The notes beneath the pieces are model-generated. The model did not search any database and was not told where the DNA came from. It saw nothing but the letters and a program-made list of their open reading frames with translations. Of a stretch of 23,497 nucleotides of DNA, positions 9,401-16,235 are shown piece by piece. How positions within the stretch are numbered: position 1 is the first letter of the stretch; each line of letters starts with the position of its first letter. The DNA comes from a virus, in the IMG/VR virus record IMGVR_UViG_3300006037_000034, positions 1 to 23,497 of that record, one strand, 5' to 3'. Both the position numbers and the translations under genes were made by a program.

Positions 9401-10349
9401 ACGCTTGACTTAATGTAATTGCCGACTGAGTAACCGCGTCCAATGCTTCGGCGTTTGACAATAATTCAGGTTTTGCGGAACCAATTAATTTATAGGCTTC
9501 AATTACAGCACTAGCGCCACCCTCAACGCCTTTACCTAGTTCAATGGCTTGTTCCTTGAAATATGTTAAGTCAGCGCCACCAGCACCCGTAATTGAAACT
9601 AAATCCGCAATTTTTTGGTCGAATTCTACAATCGTTCTTCCGGCCCCTTGCACAACGGTTCCAATTCCGAATGCTAAACCTAATTGACCCAAACCGTTTC
9701 GCAATTTATTAACCGCCCCCGTATAATTCCCTACGTTTCTAAAATTGTCCCCGACGGTATTATCAATTTTTTTTAATTGTCTGTCTCCGTCCTGAGCCGC
9801 TGTTGTTACTTGCTTATAAGTTTTGGAAAGTTCCCGGTATTCTTTACCGTTTTTCTTGCCAGAAAGTTCAAGTTTTAGCATTTCGGCTGCTAACTGTTTG
9901 CTTTCATTTTTTAACGCGCGTGTGTTCGACTCTAGTTGTTTGTAGGCATTCGCTTCGTTTTGAATCGTTTTGGTTAATTTTTCCGCTTCCTTTGCCGCTT
10001 TCGCGTCCGCGTTTGCCTGTTGCTGGCTTGTTTTTAGCTTTTTTTGCGCTAAAACTTCAAGTTGTTGGTCCGCTTTTGCCTTTAAAGCAACGGATTTTTG
10101 TAGCTCCTGGTCTATTTTTATTTGGTCTTTTTGTAATTTCTGAGCCTTTTCGGTAGCCTTTGCGAATTCGTCAATACCTTTTGAACTTCCAAAATTAGCC
10201 TTTGCAATATCGGTTTTTGTAACGTTGGCAATTTCAACAAGTACTTTACTTGCTTTCTCAAGAATGGTAATAGTTTTTTCCGCGCTGTCCCGAACGCCTT
10301 TAAAAATATCCTCTTCCGCAATATCCGATTTTGTGATTTTTCTAGCCAT
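6459..10349 (-). CDS. Tail tape measure protein
   Basis: At 1296 residues this is the longest gene in the window. Residues 20-215 are a long charged coiled coil (repeated EKA, KLQKDQIKI, QQANADAKAAKEAEK). Residues 220-500 carry the conserved core of TP901-type tape measures: FGIGTVVQGAGRTIVEFDQ, ITLSQASGMTLPDAATALTD, NGALLGSAEIPQVTEAL and LAEKGLKGAEAGTALRNVM. Residues 536-575 and 617-640 are hydrophobic, membrane-type helices, and residues 640-1150 are again coiled coil. The C-terminal part has GRDGHVVRVDGSEKILNP, which I recall from Bacteroidota tape measures. It sets tail length and fills the tail tube, and is expelled ahead of the DNA. No transglycosylase or peptidase domain is apparent. 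It is preceded by two chaperone-position genes and overlaps the next gene by ATGA. Confidence 0.95.
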   Translation of the reverse strand: MARKITKSDIAEEDIFKGVRDSAEKTITILEKASKVLVEIANVTKTDIAKANFGSSKGIDEFAKATEKAQKLQKDQIKIDQELQKSVALKAKADQQLEVLAQKKLKTSQQQANADAKAAKEAEKLTKTIQNEANAYKQLESNTRALKNESKQLAAEMLKLELSGKKNGKEYRELSKTYKQVTTAAQDGDRQLKKIDNTVGDNFRNVGNYTGAVNKLRNGLGQLGLAFGIGTVVQGAGRTIVEFDQKIADLVSITGAGGADLTYFKEQAIELGKGVEGGASAVIEAYKLIGSAKPELLSNAEALDAVTQSAITLSQASGMTLPDAATALTDAMNQFGAPAEKAGQFIDALANGALLGSAEIPQVTEALLKFGAVAKNSNVSVEESVALIETLAEKGLKGAEAGTALRNVMLKISAPDALPIEAQQRLQALGISFEDLKNPATSMADKLALLKPLLKDNAAMVKVFGMENTVSATNLIANTDRVKELTEGMGAQGTASKQAEDRTKTLSFAFNELKESWNALILGLSSGEGTSAILVEGLSFLAQNLTTIVSLVGKVVLAWGTYLAIQKSIQAYNFIMTGGLKNVAAGMMDLFKAGKQAGEGAKLAGDGVSKAGKAMSAVPWIALIGVMVEMAVALYDIASGAKSAREQKELLARADKKAAKNISEVTKRTQDWVAEQKRLLDLEIRDRKTAGESSKKLDEEQLKRNKDIEKDGLNRLKYGQKTRKEEYSQKVKDFDLLKKLEADVAKSGKFATISSAQQAALDRAGIKNLYELEQKGTVKKLAEDATRLTGEIIGLNKAEKEYNDLVDESNVLIKENSISHENNTGKVSAKTPVMKAVNLEYEKTNEYLTIQTDLLNQLAEIENERAIKQAETAIETQVSQDIANISNGGEVMASEDSSYLLFEELILKKYALIEKFEADRLQLEINGIIERYRLMDAAEIQLAQERRDKLLAQEGISAAQKKAINDQYAEDLKLIEENNIQRNSDKLLEIEIAEEKSKDKIVELEVDKNNEINSENDKIIDAQIEATQKKTDEITKIEGDGAKKNFETQKQFVKMAADYFVKRSNEKIAQYDKEIAAAETMYSNLQTMAANGNITAKESLAEQQKLIVEANRKKEQEQRRQERIKLAESVFASYTANVEKNEPNPLAKTITDITLLNQFISSLPTFYEGTDGTVSQALGMPQLSGRDGHVVRVDGSEKILNPKLSAMTGNLSTNEIAKIAMEYNNGKLINKGDGAVQLSPGWSSSLIVQKLEDLTNIIENKPETNIQLGEIIQGTMNIIKTQKKGNSIVYNKFRVK

Positions 10350-10353
10350 AATT

Positions 10354-10875
10354 TTACTTGTTCATTCTACCAAATTGATCCAATAAATCAAAGTATTCGG
10401 TAGTAGTTATTTCCTTAATTTTTATTCTTTCTCCAATCCATTTTCCGATATGTAGTAAAGTATCGGCGATTGACATTCCATTTCCAGCATTATTTATTAT
10501 TTGCTGGATCTTGTTTTCTTCAATTTCTATCAAAGTTAGTTTAAATTTGTCTTTTGTTATTACAAATTCGCATTGAAGCAACGCTTTTTTCTTTAATAAA
10601 TTCAACTGCTTTAAATGAATGTCGTTCAATCCGTATCTTTTTAGGTATTCGTCGTAAATTTCAATCCACAAATTGCCCTCAAATTCGCCAAATTCACCCG
10701 TTTCATCCTTTCTAACAAAGTTTAATTCCCCGTTCAAACATTTTATCCAATTATGCAACGGGAGCTCGTCAATCGATTTCCAATGCGTTTTTGACAAATT
10801 GAATGTATTTTTTTCTGATTTCTTCCTGAAGTTTTCCCATGCTTTCCTCGGTAAGCCCAATAATTCCATCGCCAT
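10354..10875 (-). CDS. Tail assembly protein upstream of tape measure (start uncertain)
   Basis: The frame allows 173 residues from the ATG at 10875, which would overlap the upstream gene by 107 bases. The first 26 residues (MAMELLGLPRKAWENFRKKS onwards) are antisense-free but share their DNA with the upstream gene's conserved end, so they may not be translated. A TTG at 10797 would give about 147 residues and a 29-base overlap; an ATT a few codons further is another option. The convincing part begins near IDELPLHNWIKCLNGELNFV and ends EYFDLLDQFGRMNK. Placement four bases before the tape measure is the usual site of a tail assembly chaperone. Fusion to the upstream gene by frameshifting would need +1 (or -2), and I see no classical slippery site for it. 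Confidence 0.6.
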   Translation of the reverse strand: MAMELLGLPRKAWENFRKKSEKNTFNLSKTHWKSIDELPLHNWIKCLNGELNFVRKDETGEFGEFEGNLWIEIYDEYLKRYGLNDIHLKQLNLLKKKALLQCEFVITKDKFKLTLIEIEENKIQQIINNAGNGMSIADTLLHIGKWIGERIKIKEITTTEYFDLLDQFGRMNK

Positions 10876-11215
10876 ATTTAAAAAATAAGTTGTCGTTTCC
10901 TTTAATTGGGTCCGCCTCGATTACAATACTATCTTTTAAAACAACGACGTACATACTACGGTAGAAGTCGCCCGTATCGTCCAAAGTGTACGGCGTGCCC
11001 GCTATTTTTTCAGGGTTTAAACTTTCCGTAAAGTCTGAGTAAAGCCCGATAATGTCCCCGTCTTCGTCAATTCCTTGCTGTAATTGGTCTTCCTGAATCC
11101 ATTTTATAATATTATTCATTAAAGCCTGGTCGAACGCTTCAAGCCATGCCAAACTTTCAGAAAGATTTGCCGCTTTTTTTAATTTGTCGCCCAACAAAGT
11201 TTCCATAAAACCCAT
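10769..11215 (-). CDS. Tail completion / HK97 gp10-like or chaperone-position protein
   Basis: This 148-residue acidic protein contains DDTGDFYRSMYVVVLKDSIVIEAD, which resembles the 'TGxLxxSI' strand seen in HK97 gp10-like tail completion proteins, followed by a C-terminal helix (ESMGKLQEEIRKKYIQFVKNALEID). I assign a tail-completion or minor-tail role by this resemblance and by its place between the major tail protein and tape measure. Start choice: ATG at 11215 lies just after a terminator hairpin and a TAnnTTTG-like box; a second ATG three codons later is possible. Its 3' end overlaps the next gene. It could instead be a tail assembly chaperone. Confidence 0.6.
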   Translation of the reverse strand: MGFMETLLGDKLKKAANLSESLAWLEAFDQALMNNIIKWIQEDQLQQGIDEDGDIIGLYSDFTESLNPEKIAGTPYTLDDTGDFYRSMYVVVLKDSIVIEADPIKGNDNLFFKYGDGIIGLTEESMGKLQEEIRKKYIQFVKNALEID

Positions 11216-11219
11216 GATA

Positions 11220-11227
11220 CAAACTTA
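11220..11227 (-). promoter_or_regulatory. Possible -7 box (TAAGTTTG) ahead of tail-assembly genes
   Basis: The minus strand reads TAAGTTTG, matching the Bacteroidota -7 consensus TAnnTTTG, immediately after a terminator hairpin and five bases from the start codon at 11215. A TTG lies 15 bases upstream, a shorter spacer than usual, and it falls inside the hairpin loop. If used, the transcript would be leaderless or nearly so. In AT-rich DNA a chance match is quite possible. Confidence 0.25.
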
Positions 11228-11232
11228 ATAAA

Positions 11233-11260
11233 AAAGGGGACACAATTTTGCGCCCCCTTT
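11233..11260 (-). terminator. Intrinsic terminator hairpin inside the tail operon
   Basis: On the minus strand AAAGGGG (11260-11254) pairs with CCCCTTT (11239-11233), with weaker pairs inside, and a run of Ts follows to about 11230. It lies in the 65-base gap after the 108-residue gene and before the tail-completion gene. The position suggests partial termination, giving more major tail protein than tape measure. The plus-strand reading also has T residues, but no gene enters from that side. Confidence 0.7.
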
Positions 11261-11280
11261 ATAATCATTTAAAAAACAAT

Positions 11281-11607
11281 TTATTCGGTAATTTCTTCCG
11301 ATTCAATTTGTTCTGCAACTTCAATTTTTTCAGCTTGAAACCTATTTTTCCATTTCGCATGCAGGACGTGAAATAAATCGATTAATTCCTTTGCTTTAAA
11401 AATTGCCTTTAATTCTGTGCTTTTATCAATACCTGACAAATTAACAGAAACATTCCCAACTTTCAACTGAAAAGAATGGTTATAAAGTAAAGTAATCGCC
11501 CGTTCTTTGTGTCCAAATTGTTTGAAATAATCAATCGCATCTGATACGTTTTTAAACGACCGCATTCCCTGCTCCGAAAATTCGATATTGTTTTGTTTTT
11601 TTGCCAT
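11281..11607 (-). CDS. Probable tail assembly chaperone / tail protein
   Basis: This 108-residue protein starts MAKKQNNIEFSEQGMRSFKN and contains a predicted alpha/beta core (DAIDYFKQFGHKERAITLLY; VSVNLSGIDKSTELKAIFKA; KELIDLFHVLHAKWKNRF) and a very acidic tail (EVAEQIESEEITE). It sits directly after the major tail protein gene, and is followed by a terminator hairpin before the remaining tail genes. In siphoviruses this slot holds the first tail assembly chaperone, and an acidic C-terminal tail is compatible with that. I do not recognise the family from sequence, so the function rests on gene order. Confidence 0.6.
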   Translation of the reverse strand: MAKKQNNIEFSEQGMRSFKNVSDAIDYFKQFGHKERAITLLYNHSFQLKVGNVSVNLSGIDKSTELKAIFKAKELIDLFHVLHAKWKNRFQAEKIEVAEQIESEEITE

Positions 11608-11618
11608 TTTTAATCGAT

Positions 11619-12521
11619 TTAAGCTGTGAATACTTGCGAACCAGTGAATCCAGTCTTAACAACTGTAAGCGTGTACGAAGTCAACAAAGTTAAAGGAACT
11701 GTTGCCGTGTAACTTCCTGCGATTGAAGGGTTTTCAACTACCGCTGTAATTGTAACCGGTAAACCAGTTGTATTGTTTGTTAACGTGAAATCCGCCAAAA
11801 CTCCACCTTGGAATTTAATTGGGTTTAACGCCGTTCCGTAATCCAATGCAGCTTTAAAAGTTACGTTTGTAACCGTTGAAACAATATCAGTAATATTTAC
11901 ATCCAATAAACCGTCCAATTCGTTAAAATTGATACCAGCCTCAGAAACTTGAATCATGTACATTGTACTTTCGTCGAATAAACGATTAAAGTCGAATCCA
12001 ACCATGATTTTTGAAGTTGTTGAATCCGTAGCAAACATGTACTTTGGATCAAACGAGGAATTATCTACCGGGATAGGGTACAAAAATCCATTTGATTTTG
12101 AACCTACTAAATTTCCATTTACATCAACGATATAAACTCCAAATTCAACACAACGGTTGTTTTGTAATTTACCCAACAAAGTAGGTGAAGAATCTTCCGC
12201 CCACAATTCGCCCGTAAATGAACGCTTACCCTGACGCAAGTAAACCATTCTTCCGCTGTTTGCTTCCTCAAACTGAGTGTCCGCTTTCGGTAACTCTACA
12301 TTCTCGAATTCTGGTAAAGGAAACCAACGTTTTGACGCGTCCAATTCATTTACTAGATCGCTCCATACTGGAACAGGCAAAGATAAATCGATTCCGTTTA
12401 ACGTCCCGTCCGTACCACGCAAAGGAACTAAAATCAATTTTGAAGTAACCGACTGAATCGGTACACAATTAGGTCTTCCAGTATTTGAAAGCCCTGAATC
12501 ACAATTACATCCTAATGACAT
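11619..12521 (-). CDS. Major tail (tube) protein
   Basis: A 300-residue protein starting MSLGCNCDSGLSNTGRPNC. The Cys-rich start (C5, C7, C19) followed by VPIQSVTSKLILVPLRGTDG is one I recall from major tail proteins of Bacteroidota siphoviruses. The middle (WFPLPEFENVELPKADTQFE; RQGKRSFTGELWAEDSS; GKLQNNRCVEFGVYIVDVNG) is a beta-rich tube-type fold, including the Phe/Glu-rich strands expected of the inner tube. Residues about 225-300 form a separate Ig-like domain (ADFTLTNNTTGLPVTITAVV ending TLTVVKTGFTGSQVFTA), as often found decorating the outside of tail tubes. Its position before the chaperone-slot gene and tape measure agrees. The DNA upstream (12522-12568) has a hairpin but no clear promoter. 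Confidence 0.8.
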   Translation of the reverse strand: MSLGCNCDSGLSNTGRPNCVPIQSVTSKLILVPLRGTDGTLNGIDLSLPVPVWSDLVNELDASKRWFPLPEFENVELPKADTQFEEANSGRMVYLRQGKRSFTGELWAEDSSPTLLGKLQNNRCVEFGVYIVDVNGNLVGSKSNGFLYPIPVDNSSFDPKYMFATDSTTSKIMVGFDFNRLFDESTMYMIQVSEAGINFNELDGLLDVNITDIVSTVTNVTFKAALDYGTALNPIKFQGGVLADFTLTNNTTGLPVTITAVVENPSIAGSYTATVPLTLLTSYTLTVVKTGFTGSQVFTA

Positions 12522-12548
12522 ATTTTTTTGTTTTAAAAGTTATTTTTA

Positions 12549-12571
12549 TAGCTTATCGCCTTGATAAACTA
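12549..12571 (-). other. Stem-loop between connector gene and major tail protein gene
   Basis: TAGCTTATC and GATAAACTA pair as an 8-bp stem with one mismatch and a five-base loop; it includes the stop codon of the upstream gene. There is no T-run directly after it on the minus strand, so it is not a standard terminator. It could mark an mRNA processing or stabilising site ahead of the highly expressed tail protein gene. Confidence 0.35.
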
Positions 12572-13270
12572 GCATTTGCAATCGTACCCTTTATAAATCG
12601 GTAGGGTAAACCGTAATTCGACGGCTGTTAAATTTGCATCGAGTATATTCTTTAAAAAACCTTGTTCGCTTTCGCTACCTAATTTCGTCAAAGTTTTTAC
12701 CCTGTAATCTGTCACACGTTGGAAAATTCTGTTGGCATTTACCGACTCTTTGAACTGCTCAACCATGTTTAAAAGTGATTGAATTCTAAATTCGTGAATG
12801 TCCTTAACTTTCCAATTTGTAACGAATCGCCCGTCCACAAATAACAGCCTAATTTCACTCGTTCGTTCAAGTGAATTGTCCCGCCCAAAGGTATTTTCGT
12901 TTAATGGCTCGATTAACCAAATAAAAGGAATTTTATTAACCTCTATTTTGGTAACCGCCCCCCATTCCGAATTAACCTGTATCGGAGTCCCGTAGAAATA
13001 ATACGGAACATAAAGTAACCCAGTCAACGATTCAAACGAATTTTTAACGGTAATTAGATTTAAATTGTAATCTATTTCAAGAATGTTATAAAATACACCT
13101 ATTTCGTCAATTACATATTTTCCTATCCTTGCCCATTTAATGTCGCAAACAGTAATTTTTGAAATAAATTCATTTTGAGCCACTTCGAGAATTTCAACAT
13201 TTGATATTGAAAGCGAAACGTCCATTTTATCTATTATCTCGCGTTTAACTATGTTTACAATATCTTCCAT
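12569..13270 (-). CDS. Head-tail connector / neck protein, hypothetical
   Basis: This 233-residue protein starts MEDIVNIVKREIIDKMDVSLS and is mixed alpha/beta: strands around residues 20-110 (EFISKITVCDIKWARIGKYV; FYNILEIDYNLNLITVKNSF), then a region with IPFIWLIEPLNENTFGRDNS, then a helix-rich part (FRIQSLLNMVEQFKESVNAN). It ends in a beta strand with CKC. It lies between the gp6-like adaptor and major tail protein, where stopper or tail-terminator proteins are encoded, and its start overlaps the adaptor stop (TAATG). I recall proteins of this pattern in Bacteroidota phages annotated only as hypothetical. Role is inferred from order. Confidence 0.6.
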   Translation of the reverse strand: MEDIVNIVKREIIDKMDVSLSISNVEILEVAQNEFISKITVCDIKWARIGKYVIDEIGVFYNILEIDYNLNLITVKNSFESLTGLLYVPYYFYGTPIQVNSEWGAVTKIEVNKIPFIWLIEPLNENTFGRDNSLERTSEIRLLFVDGRFVTNWKVKDIHEFRIQSLLNMVEQFKESVNANRIFQRVTDYRVKTLTKLGSESEQGFLKNILDANLTAVELRFTLPIYKGYDCKC

Positions 13271-13758
13271 TAAAAGAATGGTATAAATGGGTATTTTTTA
13301 ACCCCGTTGAATTCTGGATAAACAAGTAAATTCTGCTTAATATAATGCTGAATTGTTTCATAGGAGCTTAACGCGTCAGCGTATCTACCATGAAGATTTG
13401 ACATTACAAAAGAAGAATTTACACTGTTTTCTCCAGTATTTTTTTGAGCCCCGTCGATCGTTTGTTGTGTGTATGCGTCCCGAGAATATTCAAAATAAAT
13501 AAAGCCTGCCAGCATGTCTGAAATTCCCTTAGAAATCCAAATTTTGTTACATTCGTCTTGAAAAGTAAATTCGCTGTTTAAACCTGTATAAATCGGAAGT
13601 TCTGAGCCAGCCCACAAATTGTATAATTCAACACCAAACAATTCATTTAAAATTTCATTGCTTAATCTGTCTATATACGATTGAATTCTTGGCATGCTTT
13701 CTTCCGTTACAGAAAGTTCGTATTTACCCGTGAAACTAAAAACTGTTACAAATGACAT
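13270..13758 (-). CDS. Head-tail adaptor protein (gp6/DUF6712-like)
   Basis: This 162-residue protein starts MSFVTVFSFTGKYELSVTEE and continues with helices (QSYIDRLSNEILNELFGVEL; CNKIWISKGISDMLAGFIYF) and a C-terminal helix (YADALSSYETIQHYIKQNLL) ending PFIPFF. A helical bundle with a long insertion is the pattern of head-tail adaptor proteins that bind below the portal, and I associate this sequence type with the DUF6712-like family from Bacteroidota phages (memory). Its place, after the capsid protein and a small head gene and before the neck protein, agrees. It overlaps the next gene by one base. Confidence 0.65.
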   Translation of the reverse strand: MSFVTVFSFTGKYELSVTEESMPRIQSYIDRLSNEILNELFGVELYNLWAGSELPIYTGLNSEFTFQDECNKIWISKGISDMLAGFIYFEYSRDAYTQQTIDGAQKNTGENSVNSSFVMSNLHGRYADALSSYETIQHYIKQNLLVYPEFNGVKKYPFIPFF

Positions 13759-13776
13759 GCTTTCTTTTTTTACCTA

Positions 13777-14076
13777 TTATTTTTCTTCCTGAGCCGTTTT
13801 AATCAACTGAATTAATACAGCTTTTTTTGTTCCTGCTGGCACTTCGATTGAAAGCGTTTCTGCAATTTCCATTAATTCAACGACTTTTAATTCGCTTAAA
13901 TTAACTTCCTTTTTTACACAATCAGCGCAACCCTCTTTTTGCTTAGAACATTCACACAACTGAGCGATGTTGTTTGCTAAATAATATTCAGCCGTTCGAA
14001 CTTCGTCCCGTGTTTTAAATTCTGCAATTTCTCCCTTTTTACGGGGTGAAAAATCTCTAATGAATACTATCTTCAT
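13777..14076 (-). CDS. Small head protein with Cys cluster and Rho_N/SAP-like C-terminus
   Basis: This 99-residue protein directly follows the major capsid protein. The N-terminal 40 residues (MKIVFIRDFSPRKKGEIAEF) look like a small beta domain of the type found in small head or head-fibre proteins ('FKxRDEVRTAEYYLAN'). A cysteine cluster follows, C42, C44, C50 and C53 (CECSKQKEGCADC), which could bind a metal ion. Residues 58-95 (NLSELKVVELMEIAETLSIE to AVLIQLIKTA) resemble the helix-extended-loop-helix of Rho N-terminal, LEM or SAP-type domains, often nucleic-acid or protein binding. It may decorate or complete the capsid. Domain calls are by eye. Confidence 0.6.
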   Translation of the reverse strand: MKIVFIRDFSPRKKGEIAEFKTRDEVRTAEYYLANNIAQLCECSKQKEGCADCVKKEVNLSELKVVELMEIAETLSIEVPAGTKKAVLIQLIKTAQEEK

Positions 14077-14086
14077 ACCTGTTAAA

Positions 14087-15409
14087 TTATACCGCTGGAG
14101 TTGCTATTGCTGCCAATGCCGTTTCGATATCAGAACACTTCATGAACGCATCACGGTTAATCATTCGAACGTGGAATTGTAGTCTTTCAACCGCAACCAA
14201 CGTCAACAATTCATGCTCAATATTATCCTTGTTCTCGAATGAAGCCGTAACAGTAGTACGTTTTCTGTCTAGGATTTTTCCTTTTGTCGAATCCAAAACA
14301 TATAACGTATTTTGTTCAACTAATGGAGACGTTACAATTCGCATTCCTGCAATTTGATCCGTAGCTCCAAAAACAAAATTAGGGAACAAATAGTTTCCGT
14401 CAATGTCCTTAGCAAGTAAATAAGTTACCATATCCGTATAATTCATGATAATAGTATCCGCCTGCCATTTGTTTTGCTGTCCAAAAGTAAAAATTTGCGC
14501 TTTCATGCAAGTAACCAAATCACCGATTGTAGGCGTTGCGATTTTGTCGCTGAAATCTGCCAAAGGATTTGCAGGGTTGAATTCACTTGAAATATAATCA
14601 ATTGAAAGCATATCCGTTGCAACTGCTGAAGCTCCAAGTAACAATTCGTATTCAGCTTTTAATGCGATACTTTCGTTAATAAGTTCGCTAATTGCACCTT
14701 CTACAAACGCGTAATCTTCTAGCATGTCAATACAAACGTCAACTAAATCACGAAGTTTAGCAAGTTCAACTGTTCTTTTTGCCCAAGTTACTTTTGTTGT
14801 ACTTGTTGAAGTTGCACAAGCAATAACGAATTTAGCGTCACGAGTGACAACGTTTTGTTCCCAGTAATGCAAGTATTCCGTTGAAACAGGAGTTCTCGAA
14901 AATAAATCCAAAATAGTTGTACGACGTACAGGCTTGTTTTCGATTCCAGCTTCAATTGTTCCAAGGTAATCACGACTACCAATATCGGAAGCTCCCTGAG
15001 TTGCCTTATTTACGTCAAAAGAAAAACCTGCATGCGCTTTTTGAGCCGCTCCGTTTTCTTTAATCGCTTTCAAAACTTCGGAATTGTCCATAATGTACTC
15101 TTTCAAGCCTTTTTCAATTGTGGATTTTGTTCCTTTTTCTCCGATTGACTTCATGGTTAACATTACTGTTTTCATGTTTTCACCTAAAAGACGCATTTCT
15201 TCAGTTTTACCGTCGTTTAACGCTTTTACGGCATTGTCCAAAGTCGCCTGGTCAATTTTACCATCAATATTTTTTTGTAAGTCATTGATAAAAGACTTCA
15301 TTTCTGCATTGTACTCTTTGTACAAATCTGCTTTTTGTTCTGCTTCCATAGCATCAAAACCCGCTTGAGTATGATTTTTAGAAACGAGAAATTCTAAAAA
15401 ATTTTTCAT
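14087..15409 (-). CDS. Major capsid protein, HK97 fold, with N-terminal delta domain
   Basis: A 440-residue protein. Residues 1-125 are charged and helical (EAEQKADLYKEYNAEMKSFI; TEEMRLLGENMKTVMLTMKS), a scaffold-like delta domain. A low-complexity hinge (AAQKAHAGFSFDVNKATQGA, 121-140) is the likely cleavage region. The rest fits the HK97 fold: the N-arm/E-loop region (RRTTILDLFSRTPVSTEYLH), the spine helix (YAFVEGAISELINESIALKA), and A-domain strands (DTIIMNYTDMVTYLLAKD; GMRIVTSPLVEQNTLYVLD), ending in VAVERLQFHVRMINRDAFMK. The protease gene directly upstream supports proteolytic maturation in the procapsid. It is transcribed with the protease and the downstream connectors. Confidence 0.9.
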   Translation of the reverse strand: MKNFLEFLVSKNHTQAGFDAMEAEQKADLYKEYNAEMKSFINDLQKNIDGKIDQATLDNAVKALNDGKTEEMRLLGENMKTVMLTMKSIGEKGTKSTIEKGLKEYIMDNSEVLKAIKENGAAQKAHAGFSFDVNKATQGASDIGSRDYLGTIEAGIENKPVRRTTILDLFSRTPVSTEYLHYWEQNVVTRDAKFVIACATSTSTTKVTWAKRTVELAKLRDLVDVCIDMLEDYAFVEGAISELINESIALKAEYELLLGASAVATDMLSIDYISSEFNPANPLADFSDKIATPTIGDLVTCMKAQIFTFGQQNKWQADTIIMNYTDMVTYLLAKDIDGNYLFPNFVFGATDQIAGMRIVTSPLVEQNTLYVLDSTKGKILDRKRTTVTASFENKDNIEHELLTLVAVERLQFHVRMINRDAFMKCSDIETALAAIATPAV

Positions 15410-15419
15410 TTTTTTTTGT

Positions 15420-16235
15420 TTAAAAATAAATACTAATTGTTTTTTTTGGGTCCGTGCCCGTATTGTTTTGAGTGTCTTTCAACGGCTCGTTTGTTGAAGT
15501 GTTTTCCACGGCTTCAATTTCTTTTTCTATTTCAATCTCCATTGTAGGAGTAAATTCATTACTTCCTTTTACCACTGCTGAACCCTCAATAACCATCGCT
15601 TCGGTAATAGCCCAAAAATAGCCTTTTTCGTCTGCAATTTGAGGATTTACAACAACTGGATAATACTTTTCCCAATTAGCTTTTTCGCTTGAATACGCCG
15701 CTTCATTTGAATTTATGCAAAGGAACATTTTAACGTACCGCATACCGACTGAATGGTTTAATACCCTTCCTTTTCGATACAAATTAAACATAAACTCGTT
15801 CACGTCCTTTTTAATCTGAGCGTTGAAAATTAACGCTTCCGTGGATCCAATAAAATTATAGCCTAACTGTTTCCATTCGATTGTTTCGGTATTTGCTTTT
15901 AAGTTGTCATTTACAGAATCAGCAATAACCTTTTCAAAATCCATTTGGTGTTCCTGAAGCAATAAAAGATTTTTATTTTCCTTTAAGGATTTTTTCCATA
16001 AACCGTTTATATGGCAGTCCATGTGTGAATCAATTACGTTCGTGGTATTAATTACCAGCTTTGCGTTTAAAACGGTTGAATCAGCCCCTGTAATTTCAAC
16101 GCCTGCTTTTGTAACGTTTTCGGTTGCCTGAATCCTAGCGTCGCAAAAATCGCCATGCTTAGTAACGTTCTTTTTTTCCGTAATAATTAAATCACGATTT
16201 TTAAAAACGTGTGCAATTTCTTGTTCCTTTGTCAT
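15420..16235 (-). CDS. Prohead maturation protease, HK97 (S78)-like
   Basis: This 271-residue protein lies directly before the capsid gene, the normal place for a prohead protease. Candidate catalytic residues are H96 in LLLLQEHQMDF and S162 in VLNHSVGMRYVKM, which match the His and the 'SVGF'-type Ser of HK97-family proteases. The strand WAITEAMVIEGSAVVKGSNE near residues 208-227 resembles the conserved C-terminal core 'E-S-V-x-GAN' seen in the family. The last 45 residues are acidic and disordered (EIEIEKEIEAVENTSTNE). It would cut the delta domain of the capsid protein inside the procapsid. Its start overlaps the stop of a 28-codon ORF by ATGA. The family is divergent, so the call relies on motif plus position. 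Confidence 0.7.
   Translation of the reverse strand: MTKEQEIAHVFKNRDLIITEKKNVTKHGDFCDARIQATENVTKAGVEITGADSTVLNAKLVINTTNVIDSHMDCHINGLWKKSLKENKNLLLLQEHQMDFEKVIADSVNDNLKANTETIEWKQLGYNFIGSTEALIFNAQIKKDVNEFMFNLYRKGRVLNHSVGMRYVKMFLCINSNEAAYSSEKANWEKYYPVVVNPQIADEKGYFWAITEAMVIEGSAVVKGSNEFTPTMEIEIEKEIEAVENTSTNEPLKDTQNNTGTDPKKTISIYF

Noticed and set aside
10354-11215. Classical -1 frameshift fusion of the two tail-assembly genes
   Set aside because: The frame relation is +1/-2, and -1 at the A7 run leads to a short third frame.
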